From positions 1,922,001-1,986,000 of the forward strand of contig NZ_AKJN02000006.1 in assembly GCF_000282315.2 (NCBI RefSeq): 64,000 nt of DNA, read 5' to 3'. The notes below the pieces were generated by a model, which ran no database searches, was not told the origin of the DNA, and was given only the letters and a program-made list of their open reading frames with translations. This document shows positions 26,870 to 35,203 of the stretch, one piece after another (position 1 is the first letter of the stretch; each line of letters opens with the position of its first letter). This DNA comes from Pseudomonas sp. GM41(2012) (GTDB taxonomy: Bacteria; Pseudomonadota; Gammaproteobacteria; Pseudomonadales; Pseudomonadaceae). The position numbers were made by a program, and so were the translations under genes.

Positions 26870-27954
26870 TGACGAGACTCCTGTTTATTAGCAGAGGGCA
26901 ATTGGCTGACTTCGCTGGTACGACGCAAGTAGGAAGTGGCGTACCCCGCTGAACGAGCGGCGAGCAATGGGTCGTCGGAACCTTCTATGCCGGCGGGCAG
27001 TACCAGCGGGTCGTAGTTGATGTCACGGCATTCGCCATTGAGTTGCGGCTGGGTGCTTTCGAGTACGAGGGTGCCGGCGTTCAACACTTTGCGACCCTCG
27101 GGCCAAGCCTTGCTGGCGTCGTTGACCGGATCGCCAGGGTTGGCCAGCGTGATGTTCAACTGCCAACGCAGCGGCCCTGCGGAAATACGTTGAACCAGGT
27201 CTTTCTCCAGGAATTCACCACCCTCAGGCGCCGTAGCACCCATGGCATCCTGAGCGACGGGCACCATGCTCCAGCGCACCGCTTGACGTTGCCCGGCCGC
27301 GTTCACCAGGTAAAACGCATTGACGCTGTTGTAGGTTTCCGTCACGTAACTGGCCGACGGCTTGGCGGTTTTGATCCAGGCCAGGAACGGTGCAGCTTCC
27401 GGATGCGAACCGAAGAACGCTGGCACCGCAGCCGGGTTCGGCTTGCCGGTGGCCGGGTCCGGCGACTGGGCCTGCTGCAATTGATAGAACGCTTCGGGCG
27501 TCCCCACCGGGAACACCGGCATGCTGTTCATCCCGGTGCGCCACTGCTGGCCGTTGGCCTGGGTGAAGCGCAACGCCAGGCTGCGGATCGGCACGCTGTT
27601 GTCTGGCGCATAAGGATTACCGGCCGGCAAGGCGAAACGCCCGACCACCGGGGTCCGCGCAACATTGAACACCTGAGCGCTGGAATAGCTGCGCGCCTCG
27701 CCACTGCTTTCGAAATGCCCGATCACGCACACGCCCTTGGAGTGGTTACGCCGGAAACCCGGGTGCACACCGTTGTTGGTCTCCAGCACATTGATCAGTT
27801 TTTTCGGGGTCAGGCGCTGTGGGTCAAAGGTGCCGCTGACGTAGGCAAAAGCCCCGGCCAGGGCGGCAACCACCACAGCGATACCGGCCAGACGTAATGT
27901 CAGGCTCGCGGCACTCAAGGGTGGCCGGGTTGGCGGTGATGAGCGATCTACCAT
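26866..27954 (-). CDS. Membrane-anchored catalase-family peroxidase (SrpA-like)
   Basis: 362 residues. A single TM/signal anchor lies at about 20-40. The minimal catalase fold follows: the distal histidine in RRNHSKGV (His71), the NNGVHPGFRRNH block, and the heme-ligand tyrosine in RSAGYATSYLRR near the C-terminus. It is much shorter than true catalases (about 480+) and fits the catalase-related peroxidases, here probably periplasmic. It shares a promoter motif with the divergent ECF sigma gene and is coupled to cytochrome b561. Start chosen at MVDRSSPPTRPP. Confidence 0.88.
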   Translation of the reverse strand: MVDRSSPPTRPPLSAASLTLRLAGIAVVVAALAGAFAYVSGTFDPQRLTPKKLINVLETNNGVHPGFRRNHSKGVCVIGHFESSGEARSYSSAQVFNVARTPVVGRFALPAGNPYAPDNSVPIRSLALRFTQANGQQWRTGMNSMPVFPVGTPEAFYQLQQAQSPDPATGKPNPAAVPAFFGSHPEAAPFLAWIKTAKPSASYVTETYNSVNAFYLVNAAGQRQAVRWSMVPVAQDAMGATAPEGGEFLEKDLVQRISAGPLRWQLNITLANPGDPVNDASKAWPEGRKVLNAGTLVLESTQPQLNGECRDINYDPLVLPAGIEGSDDPLLAARSAGYATSYLRRTSEVSQLPSANKQESRQ

Positions 27955-27997
27955 GAAAGACTCCGGGGCCATCGGCCACAAGTGAGAAGGATCAAGC

Positions 27998-28023
27998 AGA
28001 CGACCCCCGTGGCGGTTTATTCC
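27998..28023 (-). promoter_or_regulatory. ECF-type promoter of the peroxidase/b561 operon
   Basis: On the minus strand GGAATAA, 14 bases, then CGTCT. The same two boxes with the same spacing face the other way at 28052-28077. Confidence 0.7.
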
Positions 28024-28051
28024 ATCGCACGGTATTTATTTTTTCGGGCGT

Positions 28052-28077
28052 GGAATAACCTCCAATGCCGGGCGTCT
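28052..28077 (+). promoter_or_regulatory. ECF-type promoter of the sigma/anti-sigma operon
   Basis: GGAATAA (28052-28058), 14 bases, then CGTCT (28073-28077), 36 bases before the sigma factor start. Identical in boxes and spacing to the divergent peroxidase promoter, implying autoregulation. Confidence 0.7.
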
Positions 28078-28112
28078 TCCTAGTCCAAAGCGTAGTGACT
28101 AGCCAGAACTTC

Positions 28113-28619
28113 ATGAACGATATCGACGAACAACTGCGAGAAATCATTCCCAGATTGCGCCGGTTTGCCGTGTCGTTGACGCGCAATCCCAGCAGCGCCG
28201 ACGACCTGGTGCAGTCTTGCCTGGAGCGCGCGCTGTCGAGTTGGGGCGATAAACGTCCTGAGGGCGACTTGCGCGCCTGGTTGTTTTCGATTCTGTATCG
28301 ACAGTTTCTCGATGCTCACCGACGCTCCCGGCGTTATGCGCGGATGCTCGAATTCTTTACCGGCGGTGACGATTCACAGCCGTCGGTGGAGCGCACCGTG
28401 ATCGCCCAATCAACCCTGAAAGCCTTCGATCAACTCACCACCGAACAACGCGCCCTGCTGCTCTGGGTCTCGGTCGAAGGCTTGAGTTATAAAGAGGTCG
28501 CCGAGATTCTCGACGTCCCCACCGGCACCGTGATGTCCCGCCTGTCCCGTGCCCGCCAGGCCTTGCGCCAGTTGAGCGACGGCGAAATTACCCGCCCTTC
28601 TCTGCGGAGACTCAAATGA
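28113..28619 (+). CDS. ECF sigma factor (RpoE-like)
   Basis: 168 residues with region 2 at about 10-75 (SLTRNPSSADDLVQSCLERA, then LRAWLFSILYRQFLD) and region 4 at about 105-155 (SYKEVAEILDVPTGTVMSRL). No third domain. It is followed by its probable anti-sigma factor with a 4-base overlap (ATGA). It very likely transcribes its own operon and the divergent peroxidase/b561 operon from matched promoters. Start chosen at MNDIDEQLRE. Confidence 0.92.
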   Translation: MNDIDEQLREIIPRLRRFAVSLTRNPSSADDLVQSCLERALSSWGDKRPEGDLRAWLFSILYRQFLDAHRRSRRYARMLEFFTGGDDSQPSVERTVIAQSTLKAFDQLTTEQRALLLWVSVEGLSYKEVAEILDVPTGTVMSRLSRARQALRQLSDGEITRPSLRRLK

Positions 28620-29368
28620 TCAGCCTGCCCCCAAGCGAGCGTGACCTGCACGCCTATGTCGACCAGCAACTCAGCGATGCCGACCGACGTATGGTGGACA
28701 CTTTTCTGGCCAGCAACGCTGAAGTGGCTGCCCAAGTGCGTGCCTGGCAGCAAGACGCCCAGCAATTGCGCGCGGCTTTGAGCGGCGCCCTGCAGCAACC
28801 GGCCAACCCGAACCTCGACCCGGCGCTGATTCGCCAACGCCTCAAACGACAATCTCGCCGTCACCTGGCCAGCGCCGCCGTGTTGCTGATCGCGGTCAGC
28901 GTCGGCGGATTCAGCGGTTGGCAAGCCCGGGAGATGATGTTCATCAGGGCCACGCCGCCGATGACCGATGCCCTGCAGGCCTATCGCCTGATTGCCCAGC
29001 AAGGCATTTTGCCGGCCGACTACAAAGTCAGCGATGACGGTGACATGCAGGGTTGGCTCGACCGCTATTTCACTCAGGCCAATCGCTTGCCTGACCTCTC
29101 GGGCGCCGGTTTCAAACCGGTCAGCGGACGCTTGCTGAGCACCGAGCAAGGGCCGGCGGCGATGGTGGTTTACGAGGATCAGGGCGGACACAAGATCAGT
29201 TTCTACGTCCGCCCACCGGGTCCGAAAAACTACCTGTTGCCGAGGGGCAGTCGCAGTGATGGCGAGTTGCAGGCCGAGTACTGGTCGGGAGGCGGGTATA
29301 ACTACGCGATGGTCAGCCCGAGCGATACGCCGGCGGCGCAGATGCTCAAGCAAACCGTCCAGTTCTGA
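28616..29368 (+). CDS. Anti-sigma factor (transmembrane, zinc-free type)
   Basis: 250 residues. The N-terminal cytosolic helical domain (1-75) has the LHAYVDQQLSDADRR pattern of RskA/ChrR-type anti-sigma proteins. It lacks the HxxxCxxC zinc motif. A TM helix lies at about 82-100 (ASAAVLLIAVSVGGFSG) and a periplasmic domain of about 145 residues follows. It should hold the sigma factor at 28113 until a periplasmic signal acts; given the peroxidase target, an oxidant is plausible but unproven. Confidence 0.85.
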   Translation: MISLPPSERDLHAYVDQQLSDADRRMVDTFLASNAEVAAQVRAWQQDAQQLRAALSGALQQPANPNLDPALIRQRLKRQSRRHLASAAVLLIAVSVGGFSGWQAREMMFIRATPPMTDALQAYRLIAQQGILPADYKVSDDGDMQGWLDRYFTQANRLPDLSGAGFKPVSGRLLSTEQGPAAMVVYEDQGGHKISFYVRPPGPKNYLLPRGSRSDGELQAEYWSGGGYNYAMVSPSDTPAAQMLKQTVQF

Positions 29369-29386
29369 ACACACCGCCAATCCCCT

Positions 29387-29475
29387 GTGGGAGCGAGCCT
29401 GCTCGCGATGGCGGTGTATCTGTCGACATCAATGGTGAAAGTGCTGGCCCTATCGCGAGCAGGCTCGCTCCCACA
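29387..29475. repeat. Paired REP element (BIME)
   Basis: TGTGGGAGCGAGCCTGCTCG on the left, mirrored by CGAGCAGGCTCGCTCCCACA on the right, between the anti-sigma gene and the convergent IclR gene. Confidence 0.92.
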
Positions 29476-29492
29476 AGGGAGTTGTGGCGGTT

Positions 29493-30329
29493 TCAGCCCT
29501 GCCCGAACACTTGCGAAGGCCTACGCAGCAACGGGTCGAACGGATTGATCCGCGGTCCGATCAGCGCCGCTTCGCGCTTGAGCATTTCCACCACCGTCGG
29601 CAAACGATCCGGCCCCAGCCGATCGCTCACGGTGGCCACACTCAGCGCTGCGACCGCTCGCCCTTCACGATCCAGAATCGGCACCGCCACCCCGGCCATG
29701 CCCTGCAACACGCCGGTGTTGCGTCCGGCATAACCGAGCTTGCGCACGTTCTCGACTTCCGAGCGCAGGAACACCTCGTCGTACAGGTGGAAATCCTTGA
29801 GCCTCGGCAAGTTGTAGTGAATCACCGTGTCGCGCTCTTCTTCCGGCAGGAACGCCAGAATCGCCAGGCTGCCCTGCCCCACGCCCAACGCCACCCGCCC
29901 GCCGATGTCACCGGTAAAGGTGCGGATCGGAAACGGCCCTTCACTGCGATCGAGGCAGATCGCATCAAAACCACTGCGCGCCAGCAAGAACAACGAATCC
30001 CCCAACGACGCCGACAGCCGCAGCAACGCCGGACGTACCAGTTCGCGCAGGTTTCCGGTGTTCCCGGCGCGGGCCGCCAGCGCAAAGAATTCAAGACTCA
30101 AGCGATAGCGTTTGCTGCGCGCATCCTGCTCGACCATGCCCTCATCCATCAGGCTGCGCAGCAATCGGTGCGTGGTCGGTTGCGACAAACCGATGCGCTG
30201 GGCCAATTGCGTCACCCGCTCCCCGCCCTCGACGGTGTCACCCAGACTGCGCAGCACGGCAAACAGTCTGGAGACCGCGCCAACACCGACATCACTTTTG
30301 CTTTCATTCCGCTCAATGGAATCTGTCAT
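29493..30329 (-). CDS. IclR family transcriptional regulator
   Basis: 278 residues. The N-terminal winged HTH (about 15-80) has GGERVTQLAQRIGLSQPTTH followed by RLLRSLMDEGMVEQD, and the C-terminal GAF-like effector domain (about 95-265) contains GMAGVAVPILDREGRAVAAL. It is divergent from the seven-gene transport/dehydrogenase operon at 30574 and probably regulates it; a CACTGAA/TTCAGTG inverted repeat lies between them. Confidence 0.9.
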   Translation of the reverse strand: MTDSIERNESKSDVGVGAVSRLFAVLRSLGDTVEGGERVTQLAQRIGLSQPTTHRLLRSLMDEGMVEQDARSKRYRLSLEFFALAARAGNTGNLRELVRPALLRLSASLGDSLFLLARSGFDAICLDRSEGPFPIRTFTGDIGGRVALGVGQGSLAILAFLPEEERDTVIHYNLPRLKDFHLYDEVFLRSEVENVRKLGYAGRNTGVLQGMAGVAVPILDREGRAVAALSVATVSDRLGPDRLPTVVEMLKREAALIGPRINPFDPLLRRPSQVFGQG

Positions 30330-30354
30330 GGGTTTTCTCGAGTATTAATTTACT

Positions 30355-30390
30355 CACTGAATGAAACTGAAAATAGTCATCGCTTCAGTG
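30355..30390. promoter_or_regulatory. Candidate IclR operator
   Basis: CACTGAA (30355-30361) and TTCAGTG (30384-30390) form a 7-bp inverted repeat in the IclR/ABC divergent region, 25 bases before the IclR start codon. Role inferred from position. Confidence 0.4.
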
Positions 30391-30573
30391 AAATAGGCCA
30401 TTGAGCCCATCCTATTCTTCGTCCTACTCTGCGTCCAGACAGGGGCGATTCGAACAACAGCGGCAGCCGACAGAAGTCGAGCGCCAACGCACCCAGCAAG
30501 ACCTTTTCGTATCTGCCCATACAAAAAAGCGCGCCTTCGGGCGACGCATAACAATCTCAGGTGGAGCGCAGTT

Positions 30574-31593
30574 ATGGCTTTTGTGCAACTTGAAGGACTC
30601 GGCAAACGTTACGGCGAGATCGACGCCGTCGTTGCCACCAACCTCTCGGTCGAGAAAGGCGAGTTCGTCTCGCTGCTCGGCCCCTCCGGATGCGGCAAAA
30701 CCACCACCCTGCAAATGATCGCCGGCTTCGTCGAAGTCAGCAGCGGACGCATTGTGCTGGACGGTCGCGACATCACCCACGCCAAACCCGCCAGCCGTGG
30801 TCTGGGCGTGGTGTTCCAGAGTTACGCGCTGTTCCCGCACATGACCGTGAAAGACAACGTCGCCTTCGGCCTGCGCATGCGCAAAGTGGCCAACGGCGAG
30901 TTGCAGCAGCGGGTGGACCGGGTGCTGAAACTGGTGCGCCTCAACCAGCACGCCGAACGTTATCCGCGAGAACTCTCCGGCGGCCAGCGTCAGCGTGTTG
31001 CATTGGCTCGGGCCCTGGTGATCGAGCCGCCAGTGCTGCTGCTCGATGAGCCGCTGTCCAACCTCGACGCCAACCTGCGCGAAGAGATGCAATTCGAGAT
31101 CCGCCGCATCCAGCGCGAAGTCGGGATCACCACGCTGATGGTCACCCATGACCAGTCCGAAGCGCTGTCCATCAGCGACCGGGTGGTGGTGATGCAGGCC
31201 GGGCGCATCACCCAGATCGACGCGCCGTACACACTTTACGAACACCCGCGCACCGAGTTCATTTCCGGTTTCGTCGGCAAGGCCAATCTGCTGCCGGGCG
31301 AGCGTGATGGCGCGGGTGTGGTCCAGGTTCGCAGTGGCGGCGAACTGATCCTGAGCCTGCGTCCGGAAAAAATCGATCTGCGGGACAAGGGTCAGGGCCG
31401 TCTGCAAGGCAACATCGTCAGCCGCTTCTTTCTTGGCAGCCAATGGCTGTACGGCGTCTCGACAACTTTGGGCGAACTCAGCGTGGTGCGCCGCAACGAC
31501 GGTTCGGCACCGCTCACCGAAGGCACGGCGGTCGGGCTCGATTGGGACGCAACGTTGCTGCGGGTACTGAGTGTCGACGAGGTGCCGGCATGA
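30574..31593 (+). CDS. ABC importer ATP-binding subunit (PotA/polyamine type)
   Basis: 339 residues. Walker A GPSGCGKTT, signature LSGGQRQR, Walker B LLLDEP and the H-loop VTHDQSE. Residues about 240-339 form a TOBE-like OB domain (LRPEKIDL), as in PotA/FbpC ATPases. First gene of a seven-gene operon; its stop overlaps the start of the permease gene (ATGA at 31590). Confidence 0.93.
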   Translation: MAFVQLEGLGKRYGEIDAVVATNLSVEKGEFVSLLGPSGCGKTTTLQMIAGFVEVSSGRIVLDGRDITHAKPASRGLGVVFQSYALFPHMTVKDNVAFGLRMRKVANGELQQRVDRVLKLVRLNQHAERYPRELSGGQRQRVALARALVIEPPVLLLDEPLSNLDANLREEMQFEIRRIQREVGITTLMVTHDQSEALSISDRVVVMQAGRITQIDAPYTLYEHPRTEFISGFVGKANLLPGERDGAGVVQVRSGGELILSLRPEKIDLRDKGQGRLQGNIVSRFFLGSQWLYGVSTTLGELSVVRRNDGSAPLTEGTAVGLDWDATLLRVLSVDEVPA

Positions 31594-32459
31594 GTACGCT
31601 TGTCGCCATTCGCCAGGGACGCCAGGGTTACTGGCTGTCGGCACCGGCCCTGGCCTTGTACCTTAGCCTGCTGGTTATCCCGTTGCTGCTGACCCTGGTG
31701 CTGTCGTTCAACGTCTTCGACTACAGCTCGGGGATCAACGGCGATGCCTACACCGTCGACCACTACAGCAGCCTGCTGGGCGACCCGTACTTCTACGAAA
31801 TCTTTTTGCGCACGATGTGGATTAGCGCCCTGACCACCCTGCTCTGCGTGGTGATCGGCGTGCCCGAGGCCTACATCCTCAGCCGCATGGGCACGCCGTG
31901 GCGCTCGATTTTCCTGATTCTGATCCTCACCCCGTTGCTGATTTCGGTGGTGGTGCGCGCCTTCGGCTGGAGCCTGTTGCTGGGTGCCGACGGCCTGGTC
32001 AACCAGACCCTGCAAGCCTTCGGCGGCTCGCCGATGAAGCTGCTCTACACGCCGTTCGCGGTGGTGATTGCGCTGGTCCACGTGATGCTGCCTTTCATGA
32101 TCATTCCGGTCTGGACCTCGCTGCAAAAACTCGACCCCGCCGCCGAGCAGGCCGCGATGTCTCTCGGTGCCAGCCACTTCACCGTGATGCGCCAAGTGGT
32201 GCTGCCGCAGATCATGCCGGGCGTGCTCTCCGGCACCTTGATCGTGTTCGGCCTCGCCGCTAGCTCCTTCGCGATCCCCGGCCTGCTCGGCGGACGCCGG
32301 ATAAAAATGGTCGCCACGCTGATCTACGACCAGTACCTGTCGGAGCTCAACTGGCCGATGGGCGCGGCCATCGCCGTGGCCCTGCTGTTGCTCAACCTGC
32401 TGATCATGCTGTCGTGGAACCGGATGATCGAAGGCCGCTACAAGAAGTCATTGGGATAA
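31590..32459 (+). CDS. ABC importer permease (PotB type)
   Basis: 289 residues with six TM helices. The cytosolic EAA loop AAEQAAMSLGASHFTVMRQV contacts the ATPase. The family is the spermidine/putrescine/opine permease group. Start set at the ATG overlapping the preceding stop. Confidence 0.92.
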   Translation: MSTLVAIRQGRQGYWLSAPALALYLSLLVIPLLLTLVLSFNVFDYSSGINGDAYTVDHYSSLLGDPYFYEIFLRTMWISALTTLLCVVIGVPEAYILSRMGTPWRSIFLILILTPLLISVVVRAFGWSLLLGADGLVNQTLQAFGGSPMKLLYTPFAVVIALVHVMLPFMIIPVWTSLQKLDPAAEQAAMSLGASHFTVMRQVVLPQIMPGVLSGTLIVFGLAASSFAIPGLLGGRRIKMVATLIYDQYLSELNWPMGAAIAVALLLLNLLIMLSWNRMIEGRYKKSLG

Positions 32460-32465
32460 CTCGTC

Positions 32466-33260
32466 ATGTCCAAGAACGGTCCTTTCGCCCTGCTGTTCCA
32501 TACCTTGGTGGTGCTGTTCATGCTGGCGCCGCTGGTGGTGGTTTGCCTTGTGGCCTTCACCCCGGAAAACACCCTGAGCCTGCCGACCACCGAGTTTTCC
32601 CTGCGCTGGTTCCGCGCGGTGTTTGAGCGTGCTGACTTTGTCGATGCGTTCTACAACAGCCTGATCCTGGCGTTCTGCGCGGCCAGTCTGGCGACGCTGA
32701 TTGCGGTGCCGGCGGCGCTGGCTATCACCCGCTTCGAGTTCCCCGGCCGCGACTTTCTCAACGGCCTGTTCCTGTCGCCGATCATCATTCCGCACCTGGT
32801 GCTGGGTGTGGCGTTGCTGCGGTTGTTTGCGCTGATGGGCGTCAACGGCAGCTTCGCCTGGCTGATCTTCGCCCACGTGCTGGTGATCACACCGTACGTG
32901 TTGCGACTGGTGCTGGCGTCGGCCATCGGCCTGGATCGCAGCGCCGAACACGCCGCGCAATCGCTCGGTGCCGGACGCTTCACGCTGTTCCGGGAAATCA
33001 CCTTGCCGATGATTCTGCCGGGGGTCGCCGGTGGCTGGCTGTTGGCGTTCATCAACAGTTTCGATGAAGTCACGCTGTCGATTTTCGTCACCTCGCCGGC
33101 CACGCAAACCTTGCCGGTGCGGATGTATGTGTACGCCACCGAATCCATCGATCCGATGATGGCGGCGGTGTCGGCACTGGTGATTGGGTTGACCGCGCTG
33201 ACGATGATTTTGCTCGACCGGGTCTACGGCCTCGATCGGGTTCTGGTGGGCAAACAATGA
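32466..33260 (+). CDS. ABC importer permease (PotC type)
   Basis: 264 residues, six TM helices, EAA loop AEHAAQSLGAGRFTLFREIT. It pairs with the permease at 31590. Six bases separate the two genes, and seven bases follow before the ferredoxin-like gene, so the operon continues. Confidence 0.92.
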   Translation: MSKNGPFALLFHTLVVLFMLAPLVVVCLVAFTPENTLSLPTTEFSLRWFRAVFERADFVDAFYNSLILAFCAASLATLIAVPAALAITRFEFPGRDFLNGLFLSPIIIPHLVLGVALLRLFALMGVNGSFAWLIFAHVLVITPYVLRLVLASAIGLDRSAEHAAQSLGAGRFTLFREITLPMILPGVAGGWLLAFINSFDEVTLSIFVTSPATQTLPVRMYVYATESIDPMMAAVSALVIGLTALTMILLDRVYGLDRVLVGKQ

Positions 33261-33267
33261 GGGCGCC

Positions 33268-33558
33268 ATGGCTCTGCTGAAACGACTGGCCGAAGGCGAC
33301 CGCCCGGCCCTGGACTTTACCCTCGACGGCACACCGGCCACCGGCCTGCTCGGCGACACCTTGCTGACGGCGGTGCTGACTTGCAGCGAACACTTGCGCG
33401 GCAGCGACTTCAGCGCCGAACCCCGCGCCGGTTTTTGCATGATGGGGGCGTGTCAGGACTGCTGGGTAAGGCTGGGCGATGGTCGACGCGTGCGCGCCTG
33501 CTCGACGTTGCTCGAAGCCGGGCAGCAGATCAGCCGCGAACCGGGGCGCTCCCTATGA
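33268..33558 (+). CDS. Small [2Fe-2S] subunit of a flavin-dependent amine dehydrogenase (HcnA-like)
   Basis: 96 residues. Cysteines C-x4-C-x2-C and a fourth near residue 80 (FCMMGACQDCW, then RACSTL) form a plant-type [2Fe-2S] site. It is the alpha-type small subunit of the HcnABC/OoxABC/LhpBEF group of three-component dehydrogenases, next to two FAD subunits at 33848 and 35200. Two REP pairs fill the 289 bases to the next gene. Confidence 0.87.
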   Translation: MALLKRLAEGDRPALDFTLDGTPATGLLGDTLLTAVLTCSEHLRGSDFSAEPRAGFCMMGACQDCWVRLGDGRRVRACSTLLEAGQQISREPGRSL

Positions 33559-33590
33559 ACACCTTTTCAATCTGCCGAAACCGGATCCCC

Positions 33591-33680
33591 TGTGGGAGCG
33601 GGCTTGCTCGCGAAAGCAATCTGTCAGCCAGCATGAATGTTGAATGTGCCGCCGTCATCGCGAGCAAGCCCGCTCCCACA
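33591..33680. repeat. Paired REP element, first of a tandem
   Basis: TGTGGGAGCGGGCTTGCTCG mirrored by CGAGCAAGCCCGCTCCCACA. The spacer AGCAATCTGTCAGCCAGC recurs with few changes in the next element, so one arose from the other by duplication. Confidence 0.92.
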
Positions 33681-33725
33681 AGGGTTCGGCGGCGTTCACG
33701 AAAGCCGGGGGCAACCCTCATCAAC

Positions 33726-33815
33726 TGTGGGAGCGAGCCTGCTCGCGATAGCAATCTGTCTGCCAGTATTAATGTTGAATGCCCAACCGTCATCGCGAGC
33801 AGGCTCGCTCCCACA
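33726..33815. repeat. Paired REP element, second of a tandem
   Basis: TGTGGGAGCGAGCCTGCTCG mirrored by CGAGCAGGCTCGCTCCCACA, 45 bases after the first pair. The two pairs sit inside one operon between the 2Fe-2S and FAD subunits. Confidence 0.92.
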
Positions 33816-33847
33816 GGGGATCTGCGTCGCTCACACATGAGGTGGGT

Positions 33848-35203
33848 ATGAATTCCGTGGTCATCATCGGTGCCGGTCCGGCCGGTATTCGTGCCGCACA
33901 AACCCTGGTCGCCCATGGCGTTCGCCCGGTGCTGCTGGACGAAGCAGCACGCGGTGGCGGGCAGATTTATCGTCGCCAACCGGCAAACTTCAAGCGCTCG
34001 CCGGTCAAGCTGTATGGCTTCGAAGCCGGCAAGGCCAACGCGCTGCATCAGACGATCGACGCGTTGCGCGAGCAACTCGATTACCGTCCCGAGACGTTGG
34101 TATGGAACGCCGAGGACGGTGCGCTCGACACTTTGCATGAGGGCCGCGCCGCGCGGCTGGCGTTCTCCCGGGTGATTGTCGCCACGGGCGCCACCGACCG
34201 GATTCTGCCGGTGCCAGGCTGGACCCTTCCGGGGGTTTACAGCCTCGGCGCAGCGCAGATCGCCCTCAAGTTTCAAGGCTGCGCCATCGGTGAACGCGTG
34301 GTGTTCGCCGGCAGCGGGCCGTTGCTGTACCTGGTGGCGTATCAATACGCCAAGGCCGGCGCCAAGGTGGTCGCGGTGCTCGACAGCTCGCCGTTCAGCG
34401 CTCAGGCCCGCGCCTTGCCCGGCCTGCTCTCGCAACCGGCCACCCTGGCCAAAGGCATCTATTACCGCAGTTGGTTGACCGCCCACGGCATCCCGGTGCA
34501 TCAGGGCGCCAGCCTCACAGGGATCAACGGCGAACAGCGCGTGCAATCGCTGACCTGGCGCAACGCCAAGGGCGATCAGCATCTGGAGTGCGACGCCGTC
34601 GCCTTCGCCCACGGCCTGCGCAGTGAAACCCAACTCGCCGACCTGCTCGGCTGTGAATTCGCCTGGAACCCGCTCAACCGCGCCTGGCTGCCGCACCGTG
34701 ACAGCGCCGGTCGCAGCAGTGTCGCCGAGGTTTACCTGGCCGGTGACGGCGCCGGCATCATGGGCGCCGACGCGGCGGAAATGGCCGGCGAACGCGCGGC
34801 TCTGGCGTTACTCGAAGACATCGGTTACCTGATCCCGCCGCAACGTGGGGCGCAATTGGAGCAGGCGCTGGGACGGATCGAGACCTTCCGCCAAGGTCTG
34901 GAACGGGCCTTCGTCTTTCCCGAGCATTGGGCCGCCGATGCCCCGAATGACGTGATGATCTGCCGCTGCGAAGAAGTGCGGGCCGGCGACATCCGCCAAG
35001 TGGTGCGCGAGGGGCATTGGGAGATCAACCGGGTCAAGGCGCATTGCCGGGTCGGCATGGGCCGCTGTCAGGGGCGGATGTGTGGCGCCGCCGCCGCGGA
35101 AATCATTGCCTGCGAAAGTCAGCGCTGCGTGTCCGACATCGGCAGGCTTCGGGCTCAGGCCCCCATCAAACCCCTGCCGTTTGGTCTGGAGGTCGAGTCA
35201 TGA
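33848..35203 (+). CDS. FAD/NAD(P)-binding dehydrogenase subunit (HcnB/OoxA-like)
   Basis: 451 residues. A Rossmann FAD site at the N-terminus (VVIIGAGPAGIRAAQ), an inner dinucleotide site around residue 145 and a BFD-like [2Fe-2S] domain at the C-terminus with CRCEEV and MGRCQGRMCG. The frame is open upstream through the REP tandem; the ATG at 33848 gives the expected start MNSVVIIGAG. It is the large beta-type subunit of a three-component dehydrogenase for an amine, amino acid or opine. Its stop overlaps the next start by four bases. Confidence 0.9.
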   Translation: MNSVVIIGAGPAGIRAAQTLVAHGVRPVLLDEAARGGGQIYRRQPANFKRSPVKLYGFEAGKANALHQTIDALREQLDYRPETLVWNAEDGALDTLHEGRAARLAFSRVIVATGATDRILPVPGWTLPGVYSLGAAQIALKFQGCAIGERVVFAGSGPLLYLVAYQYAKAGAKVVAVLDSSPFSAQARALPGLLSQPATLAKGIYYRSWLTAHGIPVHQGASLTGINGEQRVQSLTWRNAKGDQHLECDAVAFAHGLRSETQLADLLGCEFAWNPLNRAWLPHRDSAGRSSVAEVYLAGDGAGIMGADAAEMAGERAALALLEDIGYLIPPQRGAQLEQALGRIETFRQGLERAFVFPEHWAADAPNDVMICRCEEVRAGDIRQVVREGHWEINRVKAHCRVGMGRCQGRMCGAAAAEIIACESQRCVSDIGRLRAQAPIKPLPFGLEVES

